From an uncultured Lachnospiraceae bacterium (GTDB lineage Bacteria; Bacillota; Clostridia; Lachnospirales; Lachnospiraceae): a stretch of DNA of 64,000 nucleotides. The translations under genes and the position numbers were made by a program. The notes under the pieces were generated by a model, which did no database searches, was not told the origin of the DNA, and worked only from the letters and a program-made list of their open reading frames with translations. Below, piece by piece: positions 31,901 to 39,603 of the stretch (positions are counted from its first letter, which is position 1; each line of letters begins with the position of its first letter). The stretch spans positions 62,001 to 126,000 of the forward strand of contig CAJTMW010000011.1 in NCBI GenBank assembly GCA_910577275.1. Direction: 5' to 3'.

Positions 31901-32758
31901 ATGAAATATCTTGATTACAGAGAGCATCGGGAGCAGGGGACTTTTAATTTTCCGATTGCTTTTTATCACGAAAACTATCACAGTCCCAGGTATTACATGC
32001 CCTATCACTGGCACCATCACTATGAAATCCTTCGGATTATATCCGGCGCTTTTCATCTTACTCTTGACGGCAATACCAGAAGCTACCATGCGGGAGACAT
32101 TATCTTTATCACTGACGGAATGCTGCACGGCGGCAGCCCAGACGATAATACCTGCGTTTATGACTGTATTGTTTTTGACCTCCAGATACTCATGAAGGAC
32201 AATCATATCTGTTCGAAATCCATCTGCGATATTATGAACCACAAAATCACCATAGACACTCTGCTATCGGAAGGCAGCTCCGCCATCGTGCCTGTTGTGG
32301 GCAATCTCATCTCCGCTCTTGCCGGCCGGCACACCGGCTATGAATTTATGACCCAGGGCTATCTGTATCAGCTCCTCGGCACGATTCTCGAAGAGCATTT
32401 ATATAAGGAAAATACCTGCGACCTGGCCGAAGCCGGGCGTTTAAACTCCATCAAGAGCGTCCTTACCTACATATCCGAAAATTACGGGAATAATATCAGT
32501 CTGGATATGCTGGCGAAAATAGCGGGCATGAACCCGAAGTATTTCTGCCGCTATTTCCGCAGCATGACGGAGCGCACGCCTATCGATTACCTGAATTACT
32601 ACCGAATCGAGTGCGCCTGCGAGATGCTCACCACCAAAAATATTTCCGTCAAGGAAGCCGCCATCTCCTGCGGATTTAATGACGAAAGTTACTTTATCAA
32701 GATTTTTCACAAGTATAAGGGGATTACTCCGAAGCAATTTTCAAAAATGGAGTTTTAG
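31901..32758 (+). CDS. AraC-family transcriptional regulator (divergent from fucI)
   Basis: 285 residues. The N-terminal cupin sensor (about 20-110) has HWHHHYEILRIISGAFHLTL and YHAGDIIFITDGMLHGG, a metal/sugar-binding jelly-roll pattern. The C-terminal double HTH (about 185-285) has ISLDMLAKIAGMNPKYFCRY and SVKEAAISCGFNDESYFIKI, ending in KYKGITPKQF. Such proteins usually activate sugar genes. It is transcribed away from fucI and so probably controls it, and perhaps the transporter. The lipoprotein gene follows at 8 bp and is likely in the same transcript. Confidence 0.92.
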   Translation: MKYLDYREHREQGTFNFPIAFYHENYHSPRYYMPYHWHHHYEILRIISGAFHLTLDGNTRSYHAGDIIFITDGMLHGGSPDDNTCVYDCIVFDLQILMKDNHICSKSICDIMNHKITIDTLLSEGSSAIVPVVGNLISALAGRHTGYEFMTQGYLYQLLGTILEEHLYKENTCDLAEAGRLNSIKSVLTYISENYGNNISLDMLAKIAGMNPKYFCRYFRSMTERTPIDYLNYYRIECACEMLTTKNISVKEAAISCGFNDESYFIKIFHKYKGITPKQFSKMEF

Positions 32759-32766
32759 GAGGATTT

Positions 32767-33399
32767 ATGAAACAGAAACTTTTTTTTACCATTCTTACCG
32801 GCATTTTGCTGATTTTTTCTATAGCCGCCTGCGGCCAGAAGGAAAGCGGGCCCGTCCTTGAATGCCCCTTTACCGAAGTCGGCTGGGAGGCCACGGCGGA
32901 GGATGTGGCGGAGGCGGAGGCCGAAAGCCTTTCCGCAGACGCCGCGGGGACTGACAGTGTTTCTTCGGAGGGCGAAGCCGGAAATGGCGATACAAAGTCC
33001 GAAAGCTTTTCCACAAATGCCGGCGGCAGCGGCCCTTCCACCTACGACTCCGTCTACGGCGGAACCTGCTACACCTGGCCTAAGGAATACAACGGCCTTA
33101 TGGGAACCGTTAAATATATGTTTGACGACGAGGAAAAACTCATGTGCGTCGCCTGGGCTTACGGGTGCGACGACGCGGACGAGCTTCTTTCCCTGTATGA
33201 ATCCATAAACGGCTCCGTAAATGAAAAATACGGGGAAAGCGGATACGCCGCCGACCATCCCGGCAATTACGGAAACGTCTGGTATCTGGAGACCGGAGAC
33301 ATCGTCCTTACCACAATGATTACCGCGGAAAACAAGGCTTTGCAGTACGCCTACCTTCATCCGCTGGTGTCAAACAAACAGCAGTCCCCCGACAGTTAA
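32767..33399 (+). CDS. Lipoprotein of unknown function
   Basis: 210 residues. A signal peptide with lipobox (SIAACGQ, Cys at about 22) indicates attachment to the outer membrane face. Residues 35-85 form an acidic, disordered linker rich in Ala, Glu and Ser. The C-terminal 110 residues appear folded (YGGTCYTWPKEYNGLMGTVK and WYLETGDIVLTTMI). I do not recognise the family. It follows the AraC gene at 8 bp with AGGAGG, so they are co-transcribed. A sensor or co-factor role for a surface protein is possible but not shown. Confidence 0.75.
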   Translation: MKQKLFFTILTGILLIFSIAACGQKESGPVLECPFTEVGWEATAEDVAEAEAESLSADAAGTDSVSSEGEAGNGDTKSESFSTNAGGSGPSTYDSVYGGTCYTWPKEYNGLMGTVKYMFDDEEKLMCVAWAYGCDDADELLSLYESINGSVNEKYGESGYAADHPGNYGNVWYLETGDIVLTTMITAENKALQYAYLHPLVSNKQQSPDS

Positions 33400-33475
33400 G
33401 CATAATTATTTCTGCCTGCAAAGCAGCCCGGCAGACAAACGCTTTTACCGTTCCACATCAACAGCATACAAAAAC

Positions 33476-33525
33476 GCCGGAAACAGGAGCTTCGCCGGGT
33501 CTGCGCCGCCTTTCCCGTTTCCGGC
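33476..33525 (-). terminator. Terminator between convergent genes
   Basis: GCCGGAAAC (33476-33484) pairs with GTTTCCGGC (33517-33525). On the minus strand the stem is followed by GTTTTTGT, a good T tract for the aldo/keto reductase gene. On the plus strand the tract is weaker (ATCATTTAATTTT). The lipoprotein gene and the reductase gene converge here. Confidence 0.7.
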
Positions 33526-33554
33526 ATCATTTAATTTTCAGACACCGCACCATC

Positions 33555-34571
33555 TTAAAGCGCTGTGATTTCGTCGTTTATATCCCACAAATCTTCCCAG
33601 CCCTTTGCGCCTTCCCATAAGAACACCTGTCCTTTAATCAGACGGCAGTTCCTGTCCTCGCCCTCGATGGCCGCCATCTCATCCTCCGTGAGAGGGTCTT
33701 CGGTGGCACATTTCAGATTGGAAATATACTGGGGCTCCTTTACAGAGAAAGGAATCGGAACCTGGCCTCTTTGCACCGCCCATTTCAGGCAGATGATTGC
33801 GGGATGCACCTGATGCGCCCGGGCCGCCGCCGCAACCGCCGGAAGCTCCGTATCCGCCACATCCTCCGCCGTCCTGTCCCTTTCCGGCCTTGAGGGCGAG
33901 CCGATAGGGCAATAGCCGATGGGAAGTATGTCATGGGCCCTGGCAAAGGCAAAAAGCTCCGGCTGCTGGAAGGAAGGGTGAAGCTCCATTTCAAGAGCCA
34001 CAGGCTTAATCCTGCATAAGGGCAGAACCGCCCGAAGCTTTGGAACGGTCATATTGCTCATGCCGATGTAACGCACAAGCCCTTTGTCCACCAGCTCCTC
34101 GCACTGTCTCCAGGTGCTCATAAATTCCTCCACCGAAAAGGGCCTGGAATCGGGATTCCGGGAATCTCCGCCGCACCCCGGCGCATGGTAATTCGGGAAC
34201 GGCCAGTGTACAAAATACAGGTCAACATAATCAAGCCCCAAATCCGAGAGGCTCTTTTTACAGGACGCAAGCACCTTCCCCTCCCCGTGCATATCGTTCC
34301 ACACCTTGGAGGTGATGAAAAGCTCTTTCCTTTCCACAACCTTTTCCGCAAAGAGCCGCCCAAGCACCCGGCCGATGCTATCCTCATTCTGATAGACCGC
34401 CGCGCAGTCAATCAGACGATAGCCGTATTTCACCGCCCCGTAAACCGCTTCCGAAACCGCCTCCGCACCGTACTTATCCGAGCCGAAGGTTCCGATTCCC
34501 ATACAGGGAATCTGTTCCCCGCCGGGAAGCGTCCGTCTGGGAATCAGGCTCTGGTCAATTTTATTTTCCAT
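33555..34571 (-). CDS. Aldo/keto reductase
   Basis: 338 residues from ATG at 34571 (GAGGAAA site). A NAD(P)H-dependent oxidoreductase with a TIM barrel. The catalytic tetrad is visible: Asp and Tyr in RLIDCAAVYQNE, Lys in ITSKVWND, His in YFVHWPFP. A characteristic extra loop with CGGDSRNPDSRP follows the His. It may reduce an aldose or ketose. The neighbouring zinc dehydrogenase is 78 bp upstream in the same direction, suggesting a two-step oxidoreductase route for a sugar or polyol. The substrate is unknown. Confidence 0.9.
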   Translation of the reverse strand: MENKIDQSLIPRRTLPGGEQIPCMGIGTFGSDKYGAEAVSEAVYGAVKYGYRLIDCAAVYQNEDSIGRVLGRLFAEKVVERKELFITSKVWNDMHGEGKVLASCKKSLSDLGLDYVDLYFVHWPFPNYHAPGCGGDSRNPDSRPFSVEEFMSTWRQCEELVDKGLVRYIGMSNMTVPKLRAVLPLCRIKPVALEMELHPSFQQPELFAFARAHDILPIGYCPIGSPSRPERDRTAEDVADTELPAVAAAARAHQVHPAIICLKWAVQRGQVPIPFSVKEPQYISNLKCATEDPLTEDEMAAIEGEDRNCRLIKGQVFLWEGAKGWEDLWDINDEITAL

Positions 34572-34649
34572 TTTTTCCTCATTTCCGCGCTGCTGTTTGC
34601 GCATGACGGAGTCCGCGGATGCATTAAAGGCGCAGACTCCTTTCTATCG

Positions 34650-35711
34650 TTAATCGTTAAAGACAACCGCAACCTTACCGCACTCTCCGCCGGCCATCAG
34701 GCGATAAGCCTCGTCCGCCTTTTCAATCGGAAATTCGTGGGTAATCAAATCCTCGGGATGAATGTTCCAGCGCACCAGACGCTCCACCAGCTCCTCCATT
34801 CTCCACAGCGACGTCACCCAGGAGCCGTAAATCGTTTTCTGGCCATGGATAATATCGGGGCTTGGATTAAAGGTACAGGTTCCGCCCTCTCCCACAAAAG
34901 CAATCCTGCCCCATTCTCTGGTGGCACGGATTGCAAGCTGTCTGCCGCTGTCGTTGGCGGACGCGTCGATGGCTCTCTCCACGCCCTTGCCGCCGGTTAC
35001 CGCCAAAATCTCCTCAAGGGTATCCTCGCCGGGCTTAAATACATAATCCACAAGACCAAGCTTCTTTGCCAGCTCAATCCGGTATTCGTTCATCTCAACG
35101 CCAATCAGCTTGTCTGCGCCCAACGCCTTTGCCAGCATAAGAGCCGCCAGCCCCACAGGCCCGAGTCCCGTTACCAGTACCGCATCGTTTCCGCAGATAC
35201 CAATCTTTTCAATTGCCTCGTAAACCGTTCCGAAGCCGCAGGCAACCTGCGCGCCGTCCTTATAGGAAAGCTCGTCGGGCAGGGCAATCAAATCCTTTTC
35301 ATCCGCAAGTATGTAGGGAGCCATACCGCCGTTCCTCTGCCAGCCGTAAGCCTGACGGAATTTGCTCTTGCAGGAAATATAGTAGCCTCTCCGGCAGTCG
35401 TTGCAGACGCCGCAGCCGGAAATATGATACACGATTACCCTGTCGCCCTTTTTAAACCGGCGCAGTCCCTCGCCCTCTTCCACAATGATACCGCAGGGCT
35501 CATGGCCTGCCGCCATTCCGGGAATATAGCCCTCCGGCCCCTTTCCCGTATGCTCTCTGTAAATGCAGCGGATATCGCTTCCGCAAATCGTACTAGCCTT
35601 TGTCTGAATCAAAACCTGTCCGTGTCCCGGCGTTGGCACTTCGAAATCCTTCATTTCCACCGTACTGTTGCCGGGAAGAATCGCACCCTTCATCATCATT
35701 TTTACCGCCAT
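34650..35711 (-). CDS. Zinc-dependent medium-chain dehydrogenase
   Basis: 353 residues. A polyol or threonine dehydrogenase-like enzyme. Catalytic zinc ligands are in STICGSDIR and AAGHEPCG. The structural zinc lobe is intact (CGVCNDCRRGYYISC), unlike in the microcompartment alcohol dehydrogenase. The Rossmann motif is VTGLGPVGLAALML. A substrate-domain stretch GSWVTSLWRMEELVERLVRW lies near the C-terminus. Likely substrate: a sugar alcohol or sugar. It is placed upstream of the aldo/keto reductase in one transcript. Confidence 0.9.
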   Translation of the reverse strand: MAVKMMMKGAILPGNSTVEMKDFEVPTPGHGQVLIQTKASTICGSDIRCIYREHTGKGPEGYIPGMAAGHEPCGIIVEEGEGLRRFKKGDRVIVYHISGCGVCNDCRRGYYISCKSKFRQAYGWQRNGGMAPYILADEKDLIALPDELSYKDGAQVACGFGTVYEAIEKIGICGNDAVLVTGLGPVGLAALMLAKALGADKLIGVEMNEYRIELAKKLGLVDYVFKPGEDTLEEILAVTGGKGVERAIDASANDSGRQLAIRATREWGRIAFVGEGGTCTFNPSPDIIHGQKTIYGSWVTSLWRMEELVERLVRWNIHPEDLITHEFPIEKADEAYRLMAGGECGKVAVVFND

Positions 35712-35876
35712 AATTCATTTTCCTCTCTTTCCGCACTTCAAGTGCCTGTAAACTCTATGTTTTTATTATAAACCTTTCGGGGAAATATTTAAGTGGGATT
35801 CCTGTCATTTTAATGGCCGGGATGTCGTGTTTTTGAATCTTTTCAGTTTGCCCTTTCACATCCGCCATCGTAAGCG

Positions 35877-35930
35877 AAAAGACCGCGGCCTCTTTCAAAC
35901 AGTATTCTGTCTGCCAAAGGCGCGGTCTTT
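35877..35930 (-). terminator. Long intrinsic terminator after the Lpl-type binding protein gene
   Basis: AAAGACCGCG and CGCGGTCTTT form the base of a hairpin that extends through CCTCTTT/AAAGG and ACAG/CTGT. On the minus strand it ends in CTTTTCGCTT. It lies about 20 bp after the binding protein stop at 35950. Confidence 0.82.
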
Positions 35931-35949
35931 ACTCAGTTTTATGAAAAAT

Positions 35950-37461
35950 TTATTTAGCAGATTTCCACTCTTCAATCTGACGGTTCACTTCATCAACTAC
36001 GGTCAAAATACCGGCCTGCTCCATCTTTCCCTGATACTCTGTAATGAACGCTTCGATATCATTTGTGGTAAACTGACCGTTTTTGTATTCTGCCGCAACT
36101 GCCGCAAGCTGAGCCATTTCCGCCTGTACGTTTGACTGGTCAAAAGTAAATCCACGGAGAGCCGATACGGTTGCTTCCTTATTCAGCTTATCCGTCGCTT
36201 CCCACAGTCCGTCTTCCTGGCCGGGCATGTACCATGCGTTGAACTGATTTCCGATTCTCCATGCGTTAGGGCCAAAATTATATGTAGCGTCAGGAACGAC
36301 TTCCACATGGTTTTCGCTTACTACATTGTAGTGTGTTCCCTCTATGCCAAACAAAAGCTCGTTGAAAATTTCTTTATCGGTGTATACAAGATTTAAAAGC
36401 TTCACAGCCTCCTCGGGATGCTCTGAATTGATATTAACGGCTGTCATGGTTTCGATGCCGGAAATCGCTCCGACATAAGCGCCTTCAACAGAAGCTTCAA
36501 CATAGTCCATTCCCTGTCTGTTCGTGTATTCCGCACTCCAGCCGGGCTTATAGGAGCTTAAGCTCACCGCATATCTGTTTGCCTTCACATCTGCCGAATT
36601 ATCTGTAACAGTTGCAATATCCTCCCGGATATATCCCTTCTGATACCACTCGTTATCCAGTCTCATCTGGTCGGCAATCGCTTCCGAATAGGGAATGACT
36701 TCTCCTGTCTCCTTGTTCACCGACGCATAGGTTCCCACCGTCTCATAGCTTGCTTCATAGAGAGCTTCTGTACGCTTATCAATGGGGAAAATACCGGTTT
36801 CATTCTTTACGATTTCATCCAGGAACGGCTCGATATCGCGGATACTCTTCATGGAGTCCATATTAAAACCGTATTTTTCAGCCATATCCTTCCGCACAAC
36901 CACACCCATCTGCCTTGCGATAATCTGCTGATTAGGTATCGCGTAAAGCTCGCCGTCCACCTTTGCAACATCCAGCAGCCAGTCAGGCATGGAAGCCACC
37001 ATATCCTGTCCGTATTGGGCAACCAAATCCGTGATGGGAAGGAACGCGTCTCTGGACATATTCTCGTCAAAGCTGTTCAGCCAGTTTGCGGTAAATACCA
37101 AATCAAAGGTCTCGCCCGCGGTACTTGCCAGCTTCATTCTGTCATTAAATTCACCCTGTGGAATAACATCCAGGTCAAGCTCTAAATTGAGCTTTTCCTT
37201 AATCTTTTTGTTTACATCCTCCAGAACCATGTCATGGTCAGGCTGCTTGTCGCCGGGGATGCACCATTTGATTGTTATGGTTTCTTCGCTTTCTTCTGCG
37301 GGCTCTCCGGCTTCATTTCCGGCAGTCTCCTCTCCCGCTTCTGTTTCGGACTTTGCAGGTGCGCTTTCCTTTTCCGCAGGCGCCCCGCTGTTACCGCATG
37401 CAGCCAGAAGGCTCATGGTCATTACGCCTGCAAGCAAAGTGGCAATTACTCTTTTTTTCAT
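35950..37461 (-). CDS. Solute-binding lipoprotein, LplA-like (oligosaccharide importer)
   Basis: 503 residues. The signal peptide and lipobox (LLAACGN, Cys at about 22) are followed by an acidic Ser/Glu/Ala linker (about 25-60). The remaining part is a family 1 extracellular binding fold: IKWCIPGDKQPDHDMVLEDV, the DLVFTANWLNSF hinge, and AIPNQQIIARQMGVVVRKDM. The LplA/DUF3502 type of tail (YNFGPNAWRIGNQF) is typical of binding proteins paired with LplB/LplC permeases for plant or host oligosaccharides. Expression should depend on the 35-bp promoter motif at 37564-37598. No ATPase gene is close; a shared MsmX-like ATPase is usual for this class. Confidence 0.9.
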   Translation of the reverse strand: MKKRVIATLLAGVMTMSLLAACGNSGAPAEKESAPAKSETEAGEETAGNEAGEPAEESEETITIKWCIPGDKQPDHDMVLEDVNKKIKEKLNLELDLDVIPQGEFNDRMKLASTAGETFDLVFTANWLNSFDENMSRDAFLPITDLVAQYGQDMVASMPDWLLDVAKVDGELYAIPNQQIIARQMGVVVRKDMAEKYGFNMDSMKSIRDIEPFLDEIVKNETGIFPIDKRTEALYEASYETVGTYASVNKETGEVIPYSEAIADQMRLDNEWYQKGYIREDIATVTDNSADVKANRYAVSLSSYKPGWSAEYTNRQGMDYVEASVEGAYVGAISGIETMTAVNINSEHPEEAVKLLNLVYTDKEIFNELLFGIEGTHYNVVSENHVEVVPDATYNFGPNAWRIGNQFNAWYMPGQEDGLWEATDKLNKEATVSALRGFTFDQSNVQAEMAQLAAVAAEYKNGQFTTNDIEAFITEYQGKMEQAGILTVVDEVNRQIEEWKSAK

Positions 37462-37528
37462 TATAAATCCTCCTTTTATTTTGTAAAGCTTATCAGTCTT
37501 TCCACTGACCTGCGCTTTATCTGCTCTG

Positions 37529-37598
37529 AATATAATGTAACGGAAATCATTAAAATTTGAAATGATACAAAACTCTAAAAATATGTCACTTTTTTGAC
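37529..37598 (-). promoter_or_regulatory. 35-bp shared promoter motif, copy 1, with -10 region
   Basis: The motif at 37564-37598 reads on the plus strand GATACAAAACTCTAAAAA then TATGTCACTTTTTTGAC, 32 of 35 bases identical to copy 2. A -10-like TACATT (37539-37534, minus strand) lies 24 bases away. It is upstream of the LplA-like gene (start 37461). See the finding on the regulon. Confidence 0.7.
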
Positions 37599-37606
37599 TT
37601 TATTTT

Positions 37607-38509
37607 TCAGCCCTTCACGGCGCCTACCGTCATTCCTCTTGTAAAATATTTCTGGAAGAAAGGAAATACCATCATCATAGGCCCGATAGCTACCACCAGC
37701 ATGGCCATTCTCAGATTTTCACCGGGAAGATCCTGAATATTTACCATAGCCGGCGCATTCTGCATTGCATCCAGCAGCGCCCTTAAATTGTTCATCATCC
37801 TCTGGAGCATGTATTGGAGAGGTACCAGCTCGTCGCTTCTGATGTAAAGCATTGCGTTATACCACTCGTTCCATTTTATCAGCGCCCCCAGAAACGCCAC
37901 CGTCGCGATTACCGGCTTGGACAGCGGGATTGCTATGCGGAAAAAAATATGGTATTCGCTGGCGCCGTCCATCTTTGCCGCTTCGAACAGCGACTCGGGT
38001 AATTGCTTGAAGAAGGTTCTCAGCATAATAATGTGGAACACATTTATCAGCGTCGGAAGAATCAGCGCCATCAGTCTGTCCGTCAAATGCAGGTACTGGG
38101 TATTGATAATATAGCTGGGTACCAGGCCGCCGCTGAACAGGGTGGGAAAAAAGATGTAAAATGTCAAAATCCCTGTAAAACGGAAGTTAGACCTTGCCAG
38201 ACAATAAGCCGCCATGGACATAAACAGTACTCCCAAAAACGTTCCCACTACCGTAATAAAAATCGTTACAATATAGGCGTTTACAATGGTCTCCGGGTTT
38301 TTAAACAAATACGCATATGCCGTAAAATCCCACTTTCTGGGGAGCACCGAGAATCCGTTGACTGCCAAATCCGTCTCCCCGGAAAAGGATGCCGAAACCA
38401 CAATCATAAACGGGACAATGCAGATGAAACCAAATATTATAAAAAACAAATGTACCCAAATGCCTGTTTTTTCCTTGGAATTTTTCACGTTTGCCATTGC
38501 TCTTTTCAT
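37607..38509 (-). CDS. ABC importer permease, LplC-like (carbohydrate uptake 1)
   Basis: 300 residues. The start at 38509 has GGAGG six bases upstream. Six membrane spans are expected: the first is FFIIFGFICIVPFMIVVSAS. The EAA loop is ESLFEAAKMDGASEYHIFFR (about 188-207). The LplC-specific C-terminus MVFPFFQKYFTRGMTVGAVKG ends the protein. It lies 11 bp from the LplB-like gene and works with it as a heterodimeric channel. Import of oligosaccharides produced by the nearby hydrolases is inferred. Confidence 0.93.
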   Translation of the reverse strand: MKRAMANVKNSKEKTGIWVHLFFIIFGFICIVPFMIVVSASFSGETDLAVNGFSVLPRKWDFTAYAYLFKNPETIVNAYIVTIFITVVGTFLGVLFMSMAAYCLARSNFRFTGILTFYIFFPTLFSGGLVPSYIINTQYLHLTDRLMALILPTLINVFHIIMLRTFFKQLPESLFEAAKMDGASEYHIFFRIAIPLSKPVIATVAFLGALIKWNEWYNAMLYIRSDELVPLQYMLQRMMNNLRALLDAMQNAPAMVNIQDLPGENLRMAMLVVAIGPMMMVFPFFQKYFTRGMTVGAVKG

Positions 38510-38520
38510 TCTCTACCTCC

Positions 38521-39453
38521 TCAAAATAATGCATTTTCAGGCGAAATTTTCTTCACAATGATATTGGTAATCATTAACGTCACGAAGCACACAACCGACT
38601 GGAACAGGCCTACGGCGCTTGCCATACCGATATTTCCCTGTGTCATCAGGGCCCTGAATACGTAGGTATCGATTACGTCGGTTGTGGGATACAGCGCTCC
38701 TACATTTCTCGTCACGTTGTAGAACAGTCCGAAATCCGCGCGGAAAATTTTACCGATATCCAGAATACCCATGATAATGATAATCGGAACAATCTGCGGG
38801 ATGGATATGTACCAGGTCTTCTGCAGCTTTTTTGCGCCGTCAATTTCCGCCGCCTCATAAAGCTCTGCGTCCACGCCCATAAGCGCCGCATAATAAATAA
38901 TGCTCCCCAGCCCCACGCTCTGCCAGATTTTTGAAATCAGGAGAATCGCCGGCCAGTATTTCGGCTCCGAATACCAGGGAATTCCCTCCATTCCGCAAAA
39001 AGCCAGAATCTGGTTCACGATACCCTTTCCGGGGTCCAGCATTGCATATACAATATATCCCACGGCTACCCATGATAAGAAGCTGGGAATAATGGAAACC
39101 GTCTGATAAACCTTTACATGCCTTGCTTTTTTCACCTCGAACATTATCAGCGCAAACACTACGCCGCAGATAATGCCGACCACAATAAACATAAAATTCA
39201 GCGCAAGCGTATTTCTTGTCACTCTCCACGCGTCCTGCGACTGGAAGAAAAATTCAAAATTCTTAAAGCCCGCCCACGGGCTTCCGAAAATCCCTTTCGG
39301 CACCTTGTAATCCTTAAATGCCAGAATAACGCCAAACATCGGCCAATAGCAAAATATCCCCAAAAGAATAATGGCCGGAAGCGCCAAAGATAACAATTGC
39401 AGATTATCTTTTAAATACATTTTTCTTTTTACTTTTTTTGCAGTCCTTTTCAC
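38521..39453 (-). CDS. ABC importer permease, LplB-like; GTG start
   Basis: 310 residues from GTG at 39453. A reading to 39576 would run through the promoter and operator motif, so a shorter start is required. GTG at 39453 has AAGGA nine bases upstream, while ATG at 39420 has no site. The N-terminus is basic (KRTAKKVKRKMYLKD), followed by LLSLALPAIILLGIFCYWP (span 1). The EAA loop is ELYEAAEIDGAKKLQKTWYI. The protein ends NIIVKKISPENALF. Length agrees with LplB. It is the first gene of the permease transcript. Confidence 0.88.
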   Translation of the reverse strand: MKRTAKKVKRKMYLKDNLQLLSLALPAIILLGIFCYWPMFGVILAFKDYKVPKGIFGSPWAGFKNFEFFFQSQDAWRVTRNTLALNFMFIVVGIICGVVFALIMFEVKKARHVKVYQTVSIIPSFLSWVAVGYIVYAMLDPGKGIVNQILAFCGMEGIPWYSEPKYWPAILLISKIWQSVGLGSIIYYAALMGVDAELYEAAEIDGAKKLQKTWYISIPQIVPIIIIMGILDIGKIFRADFGLFYNVTRNVGALYPTTDVIDTYVFRALMTQGNIGMASAVGLFQSVVCFVTLMITNIIVKKISPENALF

Positions 39454-39495
39454 CTTATCCCATCCTTCCTTCACTTTGTCTTTTCCATTGATTGC

Positions 39496-39560
39496 AGTAT
39501 ACAGAAGTTTTCCGGCAAAAAAAATGATACAAAACTCTAAAAAGGTGTTACTTTTTTGAC
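39496..39560 (-). promoter_or_regulatory. 35-bp shared promoter motif, copy 2, with -10 region
   Basis: The motif is at 39526-39560 (plus strand: GATACAAAACTCTAAAAA then GGTGTTACTTTTTTGAC). TATACT (39501-39496, minus strand) lies 24 bases away, so the motif abuts the -35 position, where an activator of RNA polymerase would bind. It controls the LplB/LplC-like genes. Confidence 0.72.
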
Positions 39561-39594
39561 CAGAAGCCCGGAACAAAAAAGTAACACCTTTTTA
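39538..39594 (-). terminator. Terminator of the YesMN operon sharing an arm with promoter motif copy 2
   Basis: A perfect 20-bp inverted repeat: TAAAAAGGTGTTACTTTTTT (39538-39557) and its complement at 39575-39594, with a 17-base loop. Read on the minus strand it follows the sensor kinase stop by 9 bp and ends in CCTTTTTAG. The left arm is the outer half of promoter motif copy 2, so one sequence serves as terminator stem and operator. Confidence 0.7.
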
Positions 39595-39603
39595 CGCCAT
39601 CCT

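Noticed and set aside
34185..35771. 528-codon plus-strand open frame
   Set aside because: It is antisense to two intact oxidoreductases and is explained by their codon bias.
38521..39576. Longer start for the LplB-like permease
   Set aside because: It would translate the promoter, operator motif and terminator stem; the predicted transcript starts near 39489.
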